The position numbers and the translations under genes were made by a program. Of a DNA stretch of 37,309 nt, positions 8,801-15,300 are shown one piece after another (within the stretch, counting starts at the first letter, position 1; each line of letters begins with the position of its first letter). Source of the DNA: a virus; the IMG/VR virus record IMGVR_UViG_3300030101_003894, positions 24,070 to 61,378 of that record; one strand, given 5' to 3'. Under the pieces are notes generated by a model. That model was not told the origin of the DNA. It worked only from the letters and a program-made list of their open reading frames with translations, and searched no databases.

Positions 8801-9279
8801 TTAATATCAACATTGCTACCATCTTGTGTAGCATTAATAGAGTACGTATCACCTATAGTCCCTGTGCCATATTTAGTACAGCTGCCCATATAGCCATGAT
8901 TAGAGCATTGATAATGCAATACCGGGGGTATAGAATATGTTGGTGTTATTTGAGTATATGCACCAGATGTTCCAGGAGTGCCATTAGTGGTTACTCCAGT
9001 TGTATACTGAGTTGTTTTAGCAGCATCTTCATAAAATCTAAGTGGATGTCCATTGTTTGAACTATCTGATTGATCAAATTTATATGTATTTCCAGGAGTA
9101 AATTCTAAATAAGGACTTTCAACACCATTTATAGTATAACCTAAAGCGCTACCAACTCCAAAATATGGATGCGCGGCTGTTTTAGTTACAACTTTAACTA
9201 TTATTACTTGAGCGGAATCACTATGTGCTATAGCACGATGAGCCGACAGCTCTAGTGGCGATTGTAATTTAATGCCCAT
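5854..9279 (-). CDS. Giant modular tail fibre: cupredoxin-like domain, three repeats, two Gly-rich tips
   Basis: 1141 aa. Residues 35-142 look cupredoxin-like: GHPLRF (His78) and HYQCSNHGYMG (Cys125, His128, Met131) form a His/Cys/His/Met set. Residues 250-453 hold three tandem repeats of about 60 aa, each with 'GNGSTTxF...VYLDGVYQSKDNYTT...STAP.NG..VE'. About 466-565 is a beta module (TDWQSTIQTSNFTAAAGKGY), then two Gly-rich adhesin domains (about 575-830 and 860-1100, opening with VDYLVIAGGG and LDYLVVAGGG), each closed by a 'RYP...TTxDGxDxIT' strand set. Expected at the virion tail tip for receptor binding. Copper binding is inferred from residue pattern only. Long Gly-rich DNA (GGT/GGA repeats) makes the gene prone to recombination. 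Confidence 0.85.
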   Translation of the reverse strand: MGIKLQSPLELSAHRAIAHSDSAQVIIVKVVTKTAAHPYFGVGSALGYTINGVESPYLEFTPGNTYKFDQSDSSNNGHPLRFYEDAAKTTQYTTGVTTNGTPGTSGAYTQITPTYSIPPVLHYQCSNHGYMGSCTKYGTGTIGDTYSINATQDGSNVDIKLDAASGTDSTVQLTAGSNITLTRNDSQQVTIAASGGALTVQDEGSALSTAATTLNFTGSGVTASGTGATKTINVTGGGSSGGTVTVEKNVYTANGSTTTFNTASAIANENNVQVYLDGVYQSKDNYTTNASTVTISTAPANGTSVELIHMASTSGVIARDSFTGNGSTTAYVLSMTISDENATQVYLDGVYQSKDNYTTSGSTLTFSTAPPNGAAVEVVHIKAVNATSINQNNFTGNGSTTAFTLSQTIDDEAKTFVFIQGVYQEKSTYAISGNQITFTTAPQTGFSVEVMAFNSITVGNQTAAGTDWQSTIQTSNFTAAAGKGYFVNTTSAQITVTLPSNPSLGDTIELLDYSGTAGTNKIVITSSNNIEGSSDNKAIKTNKNSAILVYSDATKGWVASKPGSLEEDIDPLVVDYLVIAGGGSGAALGGGGGAGGYRNSYNNEQSGGGASSESALTNLSLSTNYTVTVGAGGAATADGTYTSNGNNGANSVFASITSVGGGGGSAHNSNLANIGGSGGGGSSSGNQSNGAAGTANQGYAGGNGQPQASGYPGAGGGGAGGVGGNGTGGNTSGDGGAGLASSITGSSITRAGGGGGPGKPSILTPGTGAAGGGSGVATSPTNGTDATANSGSGGGGGGYDSAYRGGGAGGSGIVILRYPSNYYVHVGGTLVSSTTTDGNDRITSFTSGTGNITFETTEQLILDYLVVAGGGSGGNNYGGGAGAGGYRTSYGSVTGGGGSSESSFAFADNTNYTVTVGAGAAAASGTSATGLQGSSSVFATITSIGGGGGAGVSTQPTSGGSGGGGGIYNTSNPGAAAVTSPVVHGYAGGTGDSGSPYRSAGGGGAGAVGGNASDSGANGGNGLSSSITGSAVTRGGGGGCGFSHDNNKSGGQGGSGGGGAGGQSQNSGGSAGTANTGGGGGGSAGNNTSYYGGAGGSGVVILRYPNTKTITIGSGLTGTTATDGSDKITTFTAGTGTITFS
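5871..5986. repeat. Fibre-module repeat, copy B
   Basis: Partner of the repeat at 4341-4456; same orientation. Recombination between the two would delete or swap the 124-aa gene and a Gly-rich tip. Confidence 0.7.
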
Positions 9280-9284
9280 ATTTA

Positions 9285-10472
9285 TTAATCTATTTTAGTA
9301 ACTAATACTCTAACATCACCTGAAGAAGGTGCAGCAGCAAATGATATTGTTGCAGTATCTACTGTTGTTCTAACAACATCTGCAAATACAGTATCATAAC
9401 TACTATTATCATATAGTTGTATTATAACGTCTCTTGAATTTAAATTATGCGTAACTGTTATAGCTGTTGCTGAACCATCACCTATTGAAGTACTGAAACT
9501 TCTAGCAGCTAATCCTGCAGCTGTTATGGCACGCGCTGTGTCAGTACCCGCTAAAGCCTCTGCTGTTGTAGCTAATTCAATAATACCTTTATTTGTTTCA
9601 GATGCATCTTCAGCATCTATAGTAATACTTCCTGCTCCGTTTGTAATGTCAATTCCTTCTCCTGCTGTTATAGTAGCAAGTTGCATATTACCATTTGAAG
9701 TATGACCTACAAGTATTTGACCGTTAGTAGGCGCTGCTCCACCTACTGATGTTATAGATCCTGCTAAGCTTATACCGTTTATATCAAGATTGCCTTTAGT
9801 GCCAGAAAATACTTCTGAAGAATTTGTAGCTGCAGTTAAAAATGTAAAATTGCCAGTTGAATCATCAAATCCAAAAAATCCTAATTTAGCATTAGATCCG
9901 TCGTGGTATCTAAATTCAATACCTCTATCTTTATTATCATCTGAAGATGGTGCTGTATCGCCACCTAAAGTAAATACGGGATCATCTACAGTTACAGTAT
10001 TTGAATTTACTGTTGTAGTTGTCCCGTTTACTGTTAAGTCGCCTGGCACTGTTAAATCACCAGATACACTTACTGTTACACTTGAAGCATTACCAATTGT
10101 AACGTTAGAAGCTACAGCACCTAAAGCTGCAACCGAAGTTGCACTTGCTGTAACAAAATCATATATTTGATCTCCTGTTGCTAAAGCTGTACCTCCATTT
10201 GTTACAGCTCCTGTTACAGTTGCAATACTAGGATTAGGCCCAGTTGAATCAGTAATCTGTAATGTTGTTGAAGTTGATGTGCCTATGCTTTTAATATCTC
10301 CTGAAGCATCAACAAAAGCTGAGCCATCATAAAAGAACAATTTATTATCTGTAGAATTATAATAAATTTGTCCTTCTTGTGGATTTGAAGGAGCGGAAGC
10401 TAATACATGGACCTTTGCATTTTGCAACTCATTTTTGTTAAGATCTATGCTAGATAAATATTTTACTGCCAT
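9285..10472 (-). CDS. Tail-fibre structural protein, 395 aa
   Basis: Starts MAVKYLSSIDLNKNELQNAK, followed by 'ASAPSNPQEGQIYYNSTDNKLFFYDGSAF', the N-terminal module common to marine T4-like and podoviral fibres. A middle region SGDLTVPGDLTVNGTTTTVN repeats a beta-helix-like strand, then 'DDNKDRGIEFRYHDGSNAKLGFFGFDDSTGNFTFL' and a C-terminal 'TVTHNLNSRDVIIQLYDNSS' module. No signal or TM. It lies at the head of the fibre cluster, 5 nt upstream of the 1141-aa gene. Structural role is clear from family; the exact position in the tail is not. Confidence 0.82.
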   Translation of the reverse strand: MAVKYLSSIDLNKNELQNAKVHVLASAPSNPQEGQIYYNSTDNKLFFYDGSAFVDASGDIKSIGTSTSTTLQITDSTGPNPSIATVTGAVTNGGTALATGDQIYDFVTASATSVAALGAVASNVTIGNASSVTVSVSGDLTVPGDLTVNGTTTTVNSNTVTVDDPVFTLGGDTAPSSDDNKDRGIEFRYHDGSNAKLGFFGFDDSTGNFTFLTAATNSSEVFSGTKGNLDINGISLAGSITSVGGAAPTNGQILVGHTSNGNMQLATITAGEGIDITNGAGSITIDAEDASETNKGIIELATTAEALAGTDTARAITAAGLAARSFSTSIGDGSATAITVTHNLNSRDVIIQLYDNSSYDTVFADVVRTTVDTATISFAAAPSSGDVRVLVTKID

Positions 10473-10478
10473 TTTTTA

Positions 10479-10817
10479 TTAGTTTAAATACGCTTTGCCT
10501 GAAAATGCAGAAGCAAATGTTAATGTTATTGAGCTATTACTGTTATATACTATTTCACCAAATACAACATTGTTACCACTATCAACTACTGTAACTGACG
10601 GAAATTTACTTAAAGTGTGTGTTATATTCCATGTTGAAGATGCTGAAGTTTGATCAAAAATTGTTGTAGTTGAGCTAAACGAAGCTTTACCTTCTATATA
10701 ACCTAATACAGAACTTAATGGATAATTTTTAGTAATATTACCATTAAAATCAGTTCCGATTAATTGGTCGTCATCGGTTAATACTGTATCGTTTGTATAA
10801 GTTGATATTCTTGCCAT
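10479..10817 (-). CDS. Short tail-fibre module protein, 112 aa
   Basis: The N-terminus MARISTYTNDTVLTDDDQLI matches the start of the 596-aa fibre at 16308-18098 (MARINTYPGD...SDDDKLLG), so both probably dock to the same tail partner. The C-terminal half (SSTWNITHTLSKFPSVTVVD...NSNSSITLTFASAFSGKAYLN) is a stand-alone copy of the fibre end module. A minimal fibre or fibre adaptor. Six bases separate it from the 395-aa gene. Confidence 0.75.
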   Translation of the reverse strand: MARISTYTNDTVLTDDDQLIGTDFNGNITKNYPLSSVLGYIEGKASFSSTTTIFDQTSASSTWNITHTLSKFPSVTVVDSGNNVVFGEIVYNSNSSITLTFASAFSGKAYLN

Positions 10818-10818
10818 T

Positions 10819-11238
10819 TTATCTGTGTTTATTATTACCGAAAACTTTTTCTACACCGCGTGATCCAAAATAGCCTCCTATTACGATTGTTAAGAGTCCT
10901 GTAATATTTTCTAAAGGGTATCCTAAATACCAGCCAGCTACATAACTTACTGTTAAAAATACTAAAGTTAAAGGCCTTACATTTGCCGCAAGCCACGATC
11001 CTGATCTTGCATCTGCGACCCAACGTTTTGTTGTGCCATCTATTTCAGCTCTTTCTAATTCTAATTTTTTTAATGCTATCTGTTTATCGCTATCACTCAT
11101 ATCGCTACCACCTATGATAGCTTGTATAACTGATCCTACAGGTGTGTCACCTGCTATAGCACCAACAACATTAGGTATTTTATTCAAAAGAAATTGACCG
11201 ACTTGTGTGTCTTTAAATTTCTTTTTTTCTTTAGACAT
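10819..11238 (-). CDS. Holin, 3TM family
   Basis: 139 aa. A helical N-terminal half (SVIQAIIGGSDMSDSDKQIALKKLELERAEID) leads into RSGSWLAANVRPLTLVFLTVSYVAGWYLGY and ITGLLTIVIGGYFGSRGVEKVF. The 'S(W)xAANVRPLT' turn and C-terminal hydrophobic segments are characteristic of 3TM holins like those of gene-transfer agents. It would permeabilise the inner membrane to release the M15 endolysin encoded nearby. It overlaps the upstream 59-aa gene by one base. Strong family resemblance. Confidence 0.82.
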   Translation of the reverse strand: MSKEKKKFKDTQVGQFLLNKIPNVVGAIAGDTPVGSVIQAIIGGSDMSDSDKQIALKKLELERAEIDGTTKRWVADARSGSWLAANVRPLTLVFLTVSYVAGWYLGYPLENITGLLTIVIGGYFGSRGVEKVFGNNKHR

Positions 11239-11417
11239 TATTTAGAAATTTTATCTTTTAATTCTTTTATTTCTTCTTTAAGATCAGCAAAAGTATCTTC
11301 AATAACATCTGCGATACCGTCTTTATCACGGTCACCTAAAATACCTTTATAAGCTAATACAGCTGTAATAACAGCAGCGAATAATAAAATAGATAAAATA
11401 ATTACAATAGTTTGCAT
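11238..11417 (-). CDS. One-TM protein with EF-hand-like loop, 59 aa
   Basis: Start chosen at ATG 11415-11417 (MQTIVIILSILLFAAVITAV): an upstream in-frame ATG would place 28 highly charged residues before the TM helix and overlap the previous gene. TM helix residues 2-22, then ILGDRDKDGIADVIEDTFAD, a D-x-D-x-D-G-x-x-D-x-x-E loop like a dockerin/EF-hand calcium site, then a coiled tail KEEIKELKDKIS. Located between endolysin and holin, so an accessory lysis role (antiholin or inner-membrane spanin) is plausible but unproved. Confidence 0.65.
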   Translation of the reverse strand: MQTIVIILSILLFAAVITAVLAYKGILGDRDKDGIADVIEDTFADLKEEIKELKDKISK

Positions 11418-11434
11418 AATATATGATTTTAAAT

Positions 11435-11755
11435 TTAACAATTCCAACGGCGCCTTGCCGCTTTTCCTCTTTCGCTTGTCCAACTTCTTGAACGTGCACA
11501 AAAAGATTTTCTTCTTTTAGCAGCTTTACTTCCTGGTTTTAATTTACTAGGAGGTGTTGTAACTGCTGTTTTTAATTTGCTACCTGGATTATCTCTACGA
11601 TATTTAGCAACACCTTTTTTAGACATACCCCCACCTGCATCTGCACCAGTACCTGTTTTATTAGCTTTATTATAATAGCCTAAAGATTTTTTCTTTGAAG
11701 GAGCCGGTGGCTTTTTTCTTTTTTGAATAGGTGATGTTACAATATTATAATTCAT
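11435..11755 (-). CDS. Small basic protein with C-terminal Cys motif, 106 aa
   Basis: Extremely Lys/Arg rich (pI well above 10). Conserved-looking parts are MSKKGVAKYRRDNPGSKLKT and a C-terminal KSFCARSRSWTSERGKAARRRW ending NC. Related C-termini ('FCARxxxW...RRRWNC') occur in many marine phage and virus proteins of unknown role. It may bind DNA or RNA, or be packaged as a core protein. The first 11 bases overlap the endolysin gene. Function unknown. Confidence 0.68.
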   Translation of the reverse strand: MNYNIVTSPIQKRKKPPAPSKKKSLGYYNKANKTGTGADAGGGMSKKGVAKYRRDNPGSKLKTAVTTPPSKLKPGSKAAKRRKSFCARSRSWTSERGKAARRRWNC

Positions 11756-12209
11756 AAGGTAAATATTTTGTTTTGCCGTTTTCTCTTATAGCTTTTAAAA
11801 CATTCATTCTGTTTTTAGCTAATCTATAACTTACGTGTACCCAGTCTGGTTGTTCATTATCTCCGAACTCCCATATCAATTGATCAAACTCTAATTTATC
11901 TTTTATATAATTAAAAAAATCTGCATTATTAGCTTTGCTATACACATCATCAATATCAATTGCTTCACCTAAACAATGCTGCGACCGGGAACTTCCCCCA
12001 ATCGCTGTATTTAATTCAGGTGAACGATAAAATGAAGATATATAAATAGGTTCATTAAAATTATTGCGTAAAGGTTCAAATATATGTTCAGCTGTTATTT
12101 GCATAGTTATTAGTGTATCATTATCAGGCATATTTTCTATACCTAGTCTTCTAGCTGTATTTGATCTTAATGCTTCTTTTAATGTTATGTGATCAGAAAT
12201 TTTAACCAT
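11745..12209 (-). CDS. Endolysin, M15-family zinc peptidase
   Basis: 154 aa. Cleaves peptide cross-links of peptidoglycan at lysis. Motif SRSQHCLGEAIDIDD carries His78 and Asp85, and PDWVHVSY carries His125; together these form the M15 Zn-binding triad, with Glu114 (IWEFGD) as a likely catalytic base. The N-terminal helix pair (LKEALRSNTARRLGIEN, then ITAEHIFEPLRNNF and ISSFYRSPELN) is that of Peptidase_M15_3. No signal peptide, so it should depend on the holin at 10819-11238. Family assignment firm. Confidence 0.88.
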   Translation of the reverse strand: MVKISDHITLKEALRSNTARRLGIENMPDNDTLITMQITAEHIFEPLRNNFNEPIYISSFYRSPELNTAIGGSSRSQHCLGEAIDIDDVYSKANNADFFNYIKDKLEFDQLIWEFGDNEQPDWVHVSYRLAKNRMNVLKAIRENGKTKYLPYEL

Positions 12210-12223
12210 ATTAAATTAAAGTA

Positions 12224-12358
12224 TTATTTTGTGCCTCTTCTGTGTATAAAAGTACAAGAACAAGTACCAATTTTACCAATAGGTATTTTACAACTTGGAC
12301 ATAATGGCGACTTAGATGCGGATGTTTGTGCATGAGCTCGTTTAGTTATAGGTATCAT
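12224..12358 (-). CDS. Zinc-ribbon-like microprotein, 44 aa
   Basis: Start ATG at 12356-12358, stop TAA at 12224-12226. The product begins MIPITKRAHAQTSASKS and then has LCPSCKIPIGKIGTCSCTFI: a CxxC followed by a CxC, a compact zinc-knuckle pattern. It fits exactly between the endolysin gene (14 nt away) and the HExxH gene (2 nt away). Function unknown. Confidence 0.6.
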   Translation of the reverse strand: MIPITKRAHAQTSASKSPLCPSCKIPIGKIGTCSCTFIHRRGTK

Positions 12359-12360
12359 AG

Positions 12361-12684
12361 TTATTTTTTTGTTTGTTTTTTATATGCTTCTGCTTCCCAT
12401 TGTAATTTTGGATGGCCTTCTCTCATATTTTTTCTTGGGTACTTTTTACCTCTCCAATATATATTTTCATCATCATAACTTAAATCACCTCTGAGTATTT
12501 GATCTCTATGAACTCTTTCGTGACTTAATGCTATTTTTTGTTGGACCGGAGATAAATTTTTGTTAATAGCTATTGTGCCATCATCATAAGTAACTCCTTG
12601 TATATTAGGTGGCAATTTTGCTTTTTCAACAAGTCCGTTTTCCATTATTATTTGGCCAACTGACTTTTTCATTTTATAACCCAT
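12361..12684 (-). CDS. HExxH zincin-like protein, 107 aa
   Basis: SHERVHRDQILRGDLSYDDE contains H55-E-R-V-H59, the metallopeptidase HExxH motif, and a later Glu in WEAEAYKK could be the third ligand. A short N-terminal part (NIQGVTYDDGTIAINKNLSP) precedes it. The family is common in marine phages as an unassigned protein; it may be a structural-protein protease or a lysis enzyme. Met1 is used because it overlaps the upstream stop by one base (TAATG); Met5 is an alternative. Confidence 0.72.
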   Translation of the reverse strand: MGYKMKKSVGQIIMENGLVEKAKLPPNIQGVTYDDGTIAINKNLSPVQQKIALSHERVHRDQILRGDLSYDDENIYWRGKKYPRKNMREGHPKLQWEAEAYKKQTKK

Positions 12685-13124
12685 TATCTTTTTAAATCTT
12701 TGTTCATATCGTCAATAGCTTTGTTATATACTTTATCTGTATAACTATTGTTTTTATTAAATACACTTCGTCTAGAAATAGGTAAATCTTCTTGTCCAAG
12801 AAGTATTCTATATATTCTACTTATTATGTATTTACATTTTGTAGATACTTTATAAACATTAAATTTAATTGTAGTATGATTTCTTTTAGCATATATTTGT
12901 ATCCAACCATCTTTACGCAATCGTTCCCAACGGTGTTTATCCCATGAATATATATACGTACCTTTTATATAATCATTACGTGTAAACCTCTCAAGACAAT
13001 CAAAATGAATTAGTAATTCTAATTCAGCGTCGGTTAAATTATAAGTTTTACATGCCCACTTTCTAATAAGCCTGTAATACTTAAATAAGCCTATATTTCT
13101 TAAATGATCTGGTTGTATTTTCAT
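12684..13124 (-). CDS. Hypothetical protein, possible winged-helix regulator
   Basis: 146 aa. Order and spacing of helices are MarR-like by eye: YNLTDAELELLIHFDCLERF, then WDKHRWERLRKDGWIQIY (helix-turn-helix plus wing) and FNVYKVSTKCKYIISRIYRI. The polar C-terminus has IDDMNKDLK. The start overlaps the GroES stop by 4 nt (ATGA). It lies inside the late operon, so a DNA-binding role in late regulation or packaging would be possible. Weak evidence. Confidence 0.6.
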   Translation of the reverse strand: MKIQPDHLRNIGLFKYYRLIRKWACKTYNLTDAELELLIHFDCLERFTRNDYIKGTYIYSWDKHRWERLRKDGWIQIYAKRNHTTIKFNVYKVSTKCKYIISRIYRILLGQEDLPISRRSVFNKNNSYTDKVYNKAIDDMNKDLKR

Positions 13125-13381
13125 AATACAACTACAACATCTTGTTCTTTTATTACGAGATAATATCCTTTTTCAAATTCAATACCGTAGCCAGCATGCT
13201 TATCATAATATATTATGTCATCTATATTTAATCCAGATATTTCACTTCCTACAGATATTACTTTAGCTTTTTTATATCTAATATCATTTTGATGCTTATC
13301 AGTAATTATTAATCCTGATTCTGTAGGTTTTATTTCTTCTTTTATTGCGTCAATGATTATAAATTTATTTACTGCTTTCAT
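13121..13381 (-). CDS. groES: Co-chaperonin GroES
   Basis: 86 aa, normal Cpn10 size. N-terminal strand AVNKFIIIDAIKEEIKPTES leads to the mobile loop with the hydrophobic GLIITDKH segment that would contact GroEL. Then come YKKAKVISVGSEISGLNIDD and IIYYDKHAGYGIEFEKGYYLVIKEQDVV, matching the 'GxVxxVG...GDxVxxxxxxGxxxxxxxxxYxIxxExDI' core. It caps the GroEL ring encoded immediately upstream (4-nt overlap). Gene order is groEL then groES, reverse of the usual bacterial operon, so this is not a recent copy of a host operon. Confidence 0.85.
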   Translation of the reverse strand: MKAVNKFIIIDAIKEEIKPTESGLIITDKHQNDIRYKKAKVISVGSEISGLNIDDIIYYDKHAGYGIEFEKGYYLVIKEQDVVVVL

Positions 13382-14928
13382 TGTTCGCGAACATTAGATA
13401 TTACACAATCTGCTGACATTATTGTTGAAGCAACTGATGCTGCATTTTTTAATGCTGTTTTTGTAACCAGTACAGGATCTATAATACCTGCTTTAATTAA
13501 ATCTACTAAATTTCCTGTTATAACATTTATACCTTTACCTTTTTCTAAAAATGGTGCATAAGGGATGCTAGCATTATGTAGTATTACTTTATAAGGTGCT
13601 TTAATAGCTTCAGCTAATATTTTTTCAGATGTTTTAGACCATTTGATTTCTGTTGCAGCATTATGCAGCGCTATACCCGCACCTGGAACTATACCTTCTT
13701 TTAATGCGGCTTTTACAGCATAAATAGCATCTTCAACTCTATCTTTCTTTTCTTTTAGTTCAACTTTACTATTTGCACCCACAAATATTATACCAACAGA
13801 ACCTGAAAGCATTGCTTTACGATCTGTTAGTTTTTTTAACAAATAAGGATTTTTTTCTTCCTTAATTTGTTTTTCAATTATTTTAATTCTTTCTTTAGTT
13901 TCATCATTTATATTAGATGTAGTAATTACTGTATCTTTTTCGTCAGTAACCGCTTTAATAGCTTGACCTAATGCAGATGAATCTATAAGATCTAAATCAT
14001 CACCTAATTCTTCATTTATTACTTTAGCTCCTGTAACAACTGCTAAGTCTTCTAACATTTCTCTTCTTAAATTAGAAAAACCAGGCGGATCAATTACATT
14101 TACTTTTATATTACCTTTTGCTTTATTCATAATTAAAGCAGATAAAGGTTGTTGAGCAACAGGCCCAATAATAAGTATTGATCTTTTATTTTTTATAGCA
14201 TATTCAAGTACCGATTGGATTTTACGGATCGTTTCAATCTCCGTGTCCACCAATAAAATAAGAGGGTTGTCAAGAATAGCTTTATTTTTTTCCTTATCAG
14301 TAATGAAATATTGTGATTTAATTCCAGAATCAAATTTAACACCATCTACAATTTCTATATATGTTTTATCGTCTTCAGACTCTTCCATTAATACAACGCC
14401 ATCTTTGCCAACTTTATTATATGCATTAGATATTATATTACCAAGCTCAATGTCATTGTTTGCAGATATGTTAGCCACATGGTTTAACATCTCTTCTTTT
14501 ACTGGAATAGTTATTTTATCTAAATATTTTATTACTTTTTTAATAGCATTATTTATGCCGTCTTTTATATCTCTAAGATTATCTAATTGTGAATTAGAAT
14601 ATTCTTTAATAATGGAGTGGGCCAGTACGGTAGAAGTAGTCGTACCGTCACCGGCCTCTTTGACTGTTTTCTGAGCTGCCTCTTTAATGAGGGTTGCACC
14701 GATATTCTCGGCAGGGTCCATAAGGATTACGCTATTTGCAACAGTTACTCCATCTTTAGTTACTATTGGTCTTCCTGTGCCATCTTCGTATATAACACAT
14801 TTACCAGAGGCCCCTAAGGTAGATGAAACTGCATTATTTAGTTTATCTACCCCGGCCATAATTTTAGTTTTAGCGTTATTGCCAAAGTTTAAATCTTTAA
14901 CAATATCACTGGGATGATTGAATTCCAT
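13378..14928 (-). CDS. groEL: Chaperonin GroEL (phage-encoded)
   Basis: 516 aa (bacterial about 545). ATP-dependent folding ring. Recognisable parts are RPIVTKDGVTVA (Asp59, equal to E. coli D52); the nucleotide loop EAGDGTTTSTVLA (Asp94, equal to D87); apical-domain VIDPPGFSNLRREMLEDLAV; DRVEDAIYAVKAAL (equal to D398); and GIVPGAGIALHNAA. All catalytic Asp positions are kept. The usual Gly-Gly-Met tail is absent: it stops after STIMSADCVISNVREQ. Codons around 14600-14830 are more GC-rich than the rest. Likely helps fold capsid or tail proteins; active-site conservation argues for an active chaperonin. Confidence 0.92.
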   Translation of the reverse strand: MEFNHPSDIVKDLNFGNNAKTKIMAGVDKLNNAVSSTLGASGKCVIYEDGTGRPIVTKDGVTVANSVILMDPAENIGATLIKEAAQKTVKEAGDGTTTSTVLAHSIIKEYSNSQLDNLRDIKDGINNAIKKVIKYLDKITIPVKEEMLNHVANISANNDIELGNIISNAYNKVGKDGVVLMEESEDDKTYIEIVDGVKFDSGIKSQYFITDKEKNKAILDNPLILLVDTEIETIRKIQSVLEYAIKNKRSILIIGPVAQQPLSALIMNKAKGNIKVNVIDPPGFSNLRREMLEDLAVVTGAKVINEELGDDLDLIDSSALGQAIKAVTDEKDTVITTSNINDETKERIKIIEKQIKEEKNPYLLKKLTDRKAMLSGSVGIIFVGANSKVELKEKKDRVEDAIYAVKAALKEGIVPGAGIALHNAATEIKWSKTSEKILAEAIKAPYKVILHNASIPYAPFLEKGKGINVITGNLVDLIKAGIIDPVLVTKTALKNAASVASTIMSADCVISNVREQ

Positions 14929-14946
14929 TAAATTAAATTTTAAATA

Positions 14947-15231
14947 TTACTTAAATGTTTTCACTACAATAGGTCCTTCTGTTAATTTAAGTTTTTTCTT
15001 GTAGTGTTCAATAGAAGAATCAATTGCTTTTTCAGCACCTTCTATTGTTTCACGTCTAGTTACACCCTGCCAGTTGTCATCATTATTAAATTCTGTTTGA
15101 TAAAAACCATTAGGCAATTGTGTAATTCGCCAGTTGCTTTTTTCAGCATATTCTTTCCAAAGGTTTTTGGTTTCTTCGGATACTTGTGGTTCGTTAGACC
15201 ATGTATTGGTCTTATAATAAAAATACGTCAT
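14947..15231 (-). CDS. Conserved hypothetical protein, 94 aa
   Basis: MTYFYYKTNTWSNEPQVSEE, WRITQLPNGFYQTEFNNDDNW, GVTRRETIEGAEKAIDSSIE and a C-terminal KKLKLTEGPIVVKTFK. The 'TRRxTIEGAExAIDxSIEHYKKxL' helix and the KTFK end occur in related marine phages. Soluble, mixed alpha/beta. It is the first gene of the chaperonin block (18 nt before groEL) and follows a 69-bp gap holding a candidate promoter. Function unknown. Confidence 0.72.
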   Translation of the reverse strand: MTYFYYKTNTWSNEPQVSEETKNLWKEYAEKSNWRITQLPNGFYQTEFNNDDNWQGVTRRETIEGAEKAIDSSIEHYKKKLKLTEGPIVVKTFK

Positions 15232-15270
15232 AGGTATTTGGTTTTAAGGTTAATAAATAATTATTTGGTT

Positions 15271-15290
15271 GTTTATTATATTACATTTAA
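15271..15290 (-). promoter_or_regulatory. Candidate late promoter (AT-rich -10 region) before the chaperonin block
   Basis: The minus strand reads ATGTAATATAATAAAC in the gap 15232-15300. Similar strings occur in other minus-strand gaps: CGTAATATAACAAG (18706-18718) and ATGTAATAATATAATA (3746-3761). No clear -35 box. In such AT-rich DNA chance matches are likely, hence low confidence. Confidence 0.3.
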
Positions 15291-15300
15291 TTAAATCTTT

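Noticed and set aside
5854-9279. Diversity-generating retroelement acting on the tail fibre
   Set aside because: No reverse transcriptase gene and no template/variable repeat with adenine-specific change was seen; the similar segments are ordinary module duplications.
12684-13124. Naming the 146-aa protein as a MarR regulator
   Set aside because: Only a loose helix-turn-helix-wing rhythm is visible; left as a possibility rather than a call.
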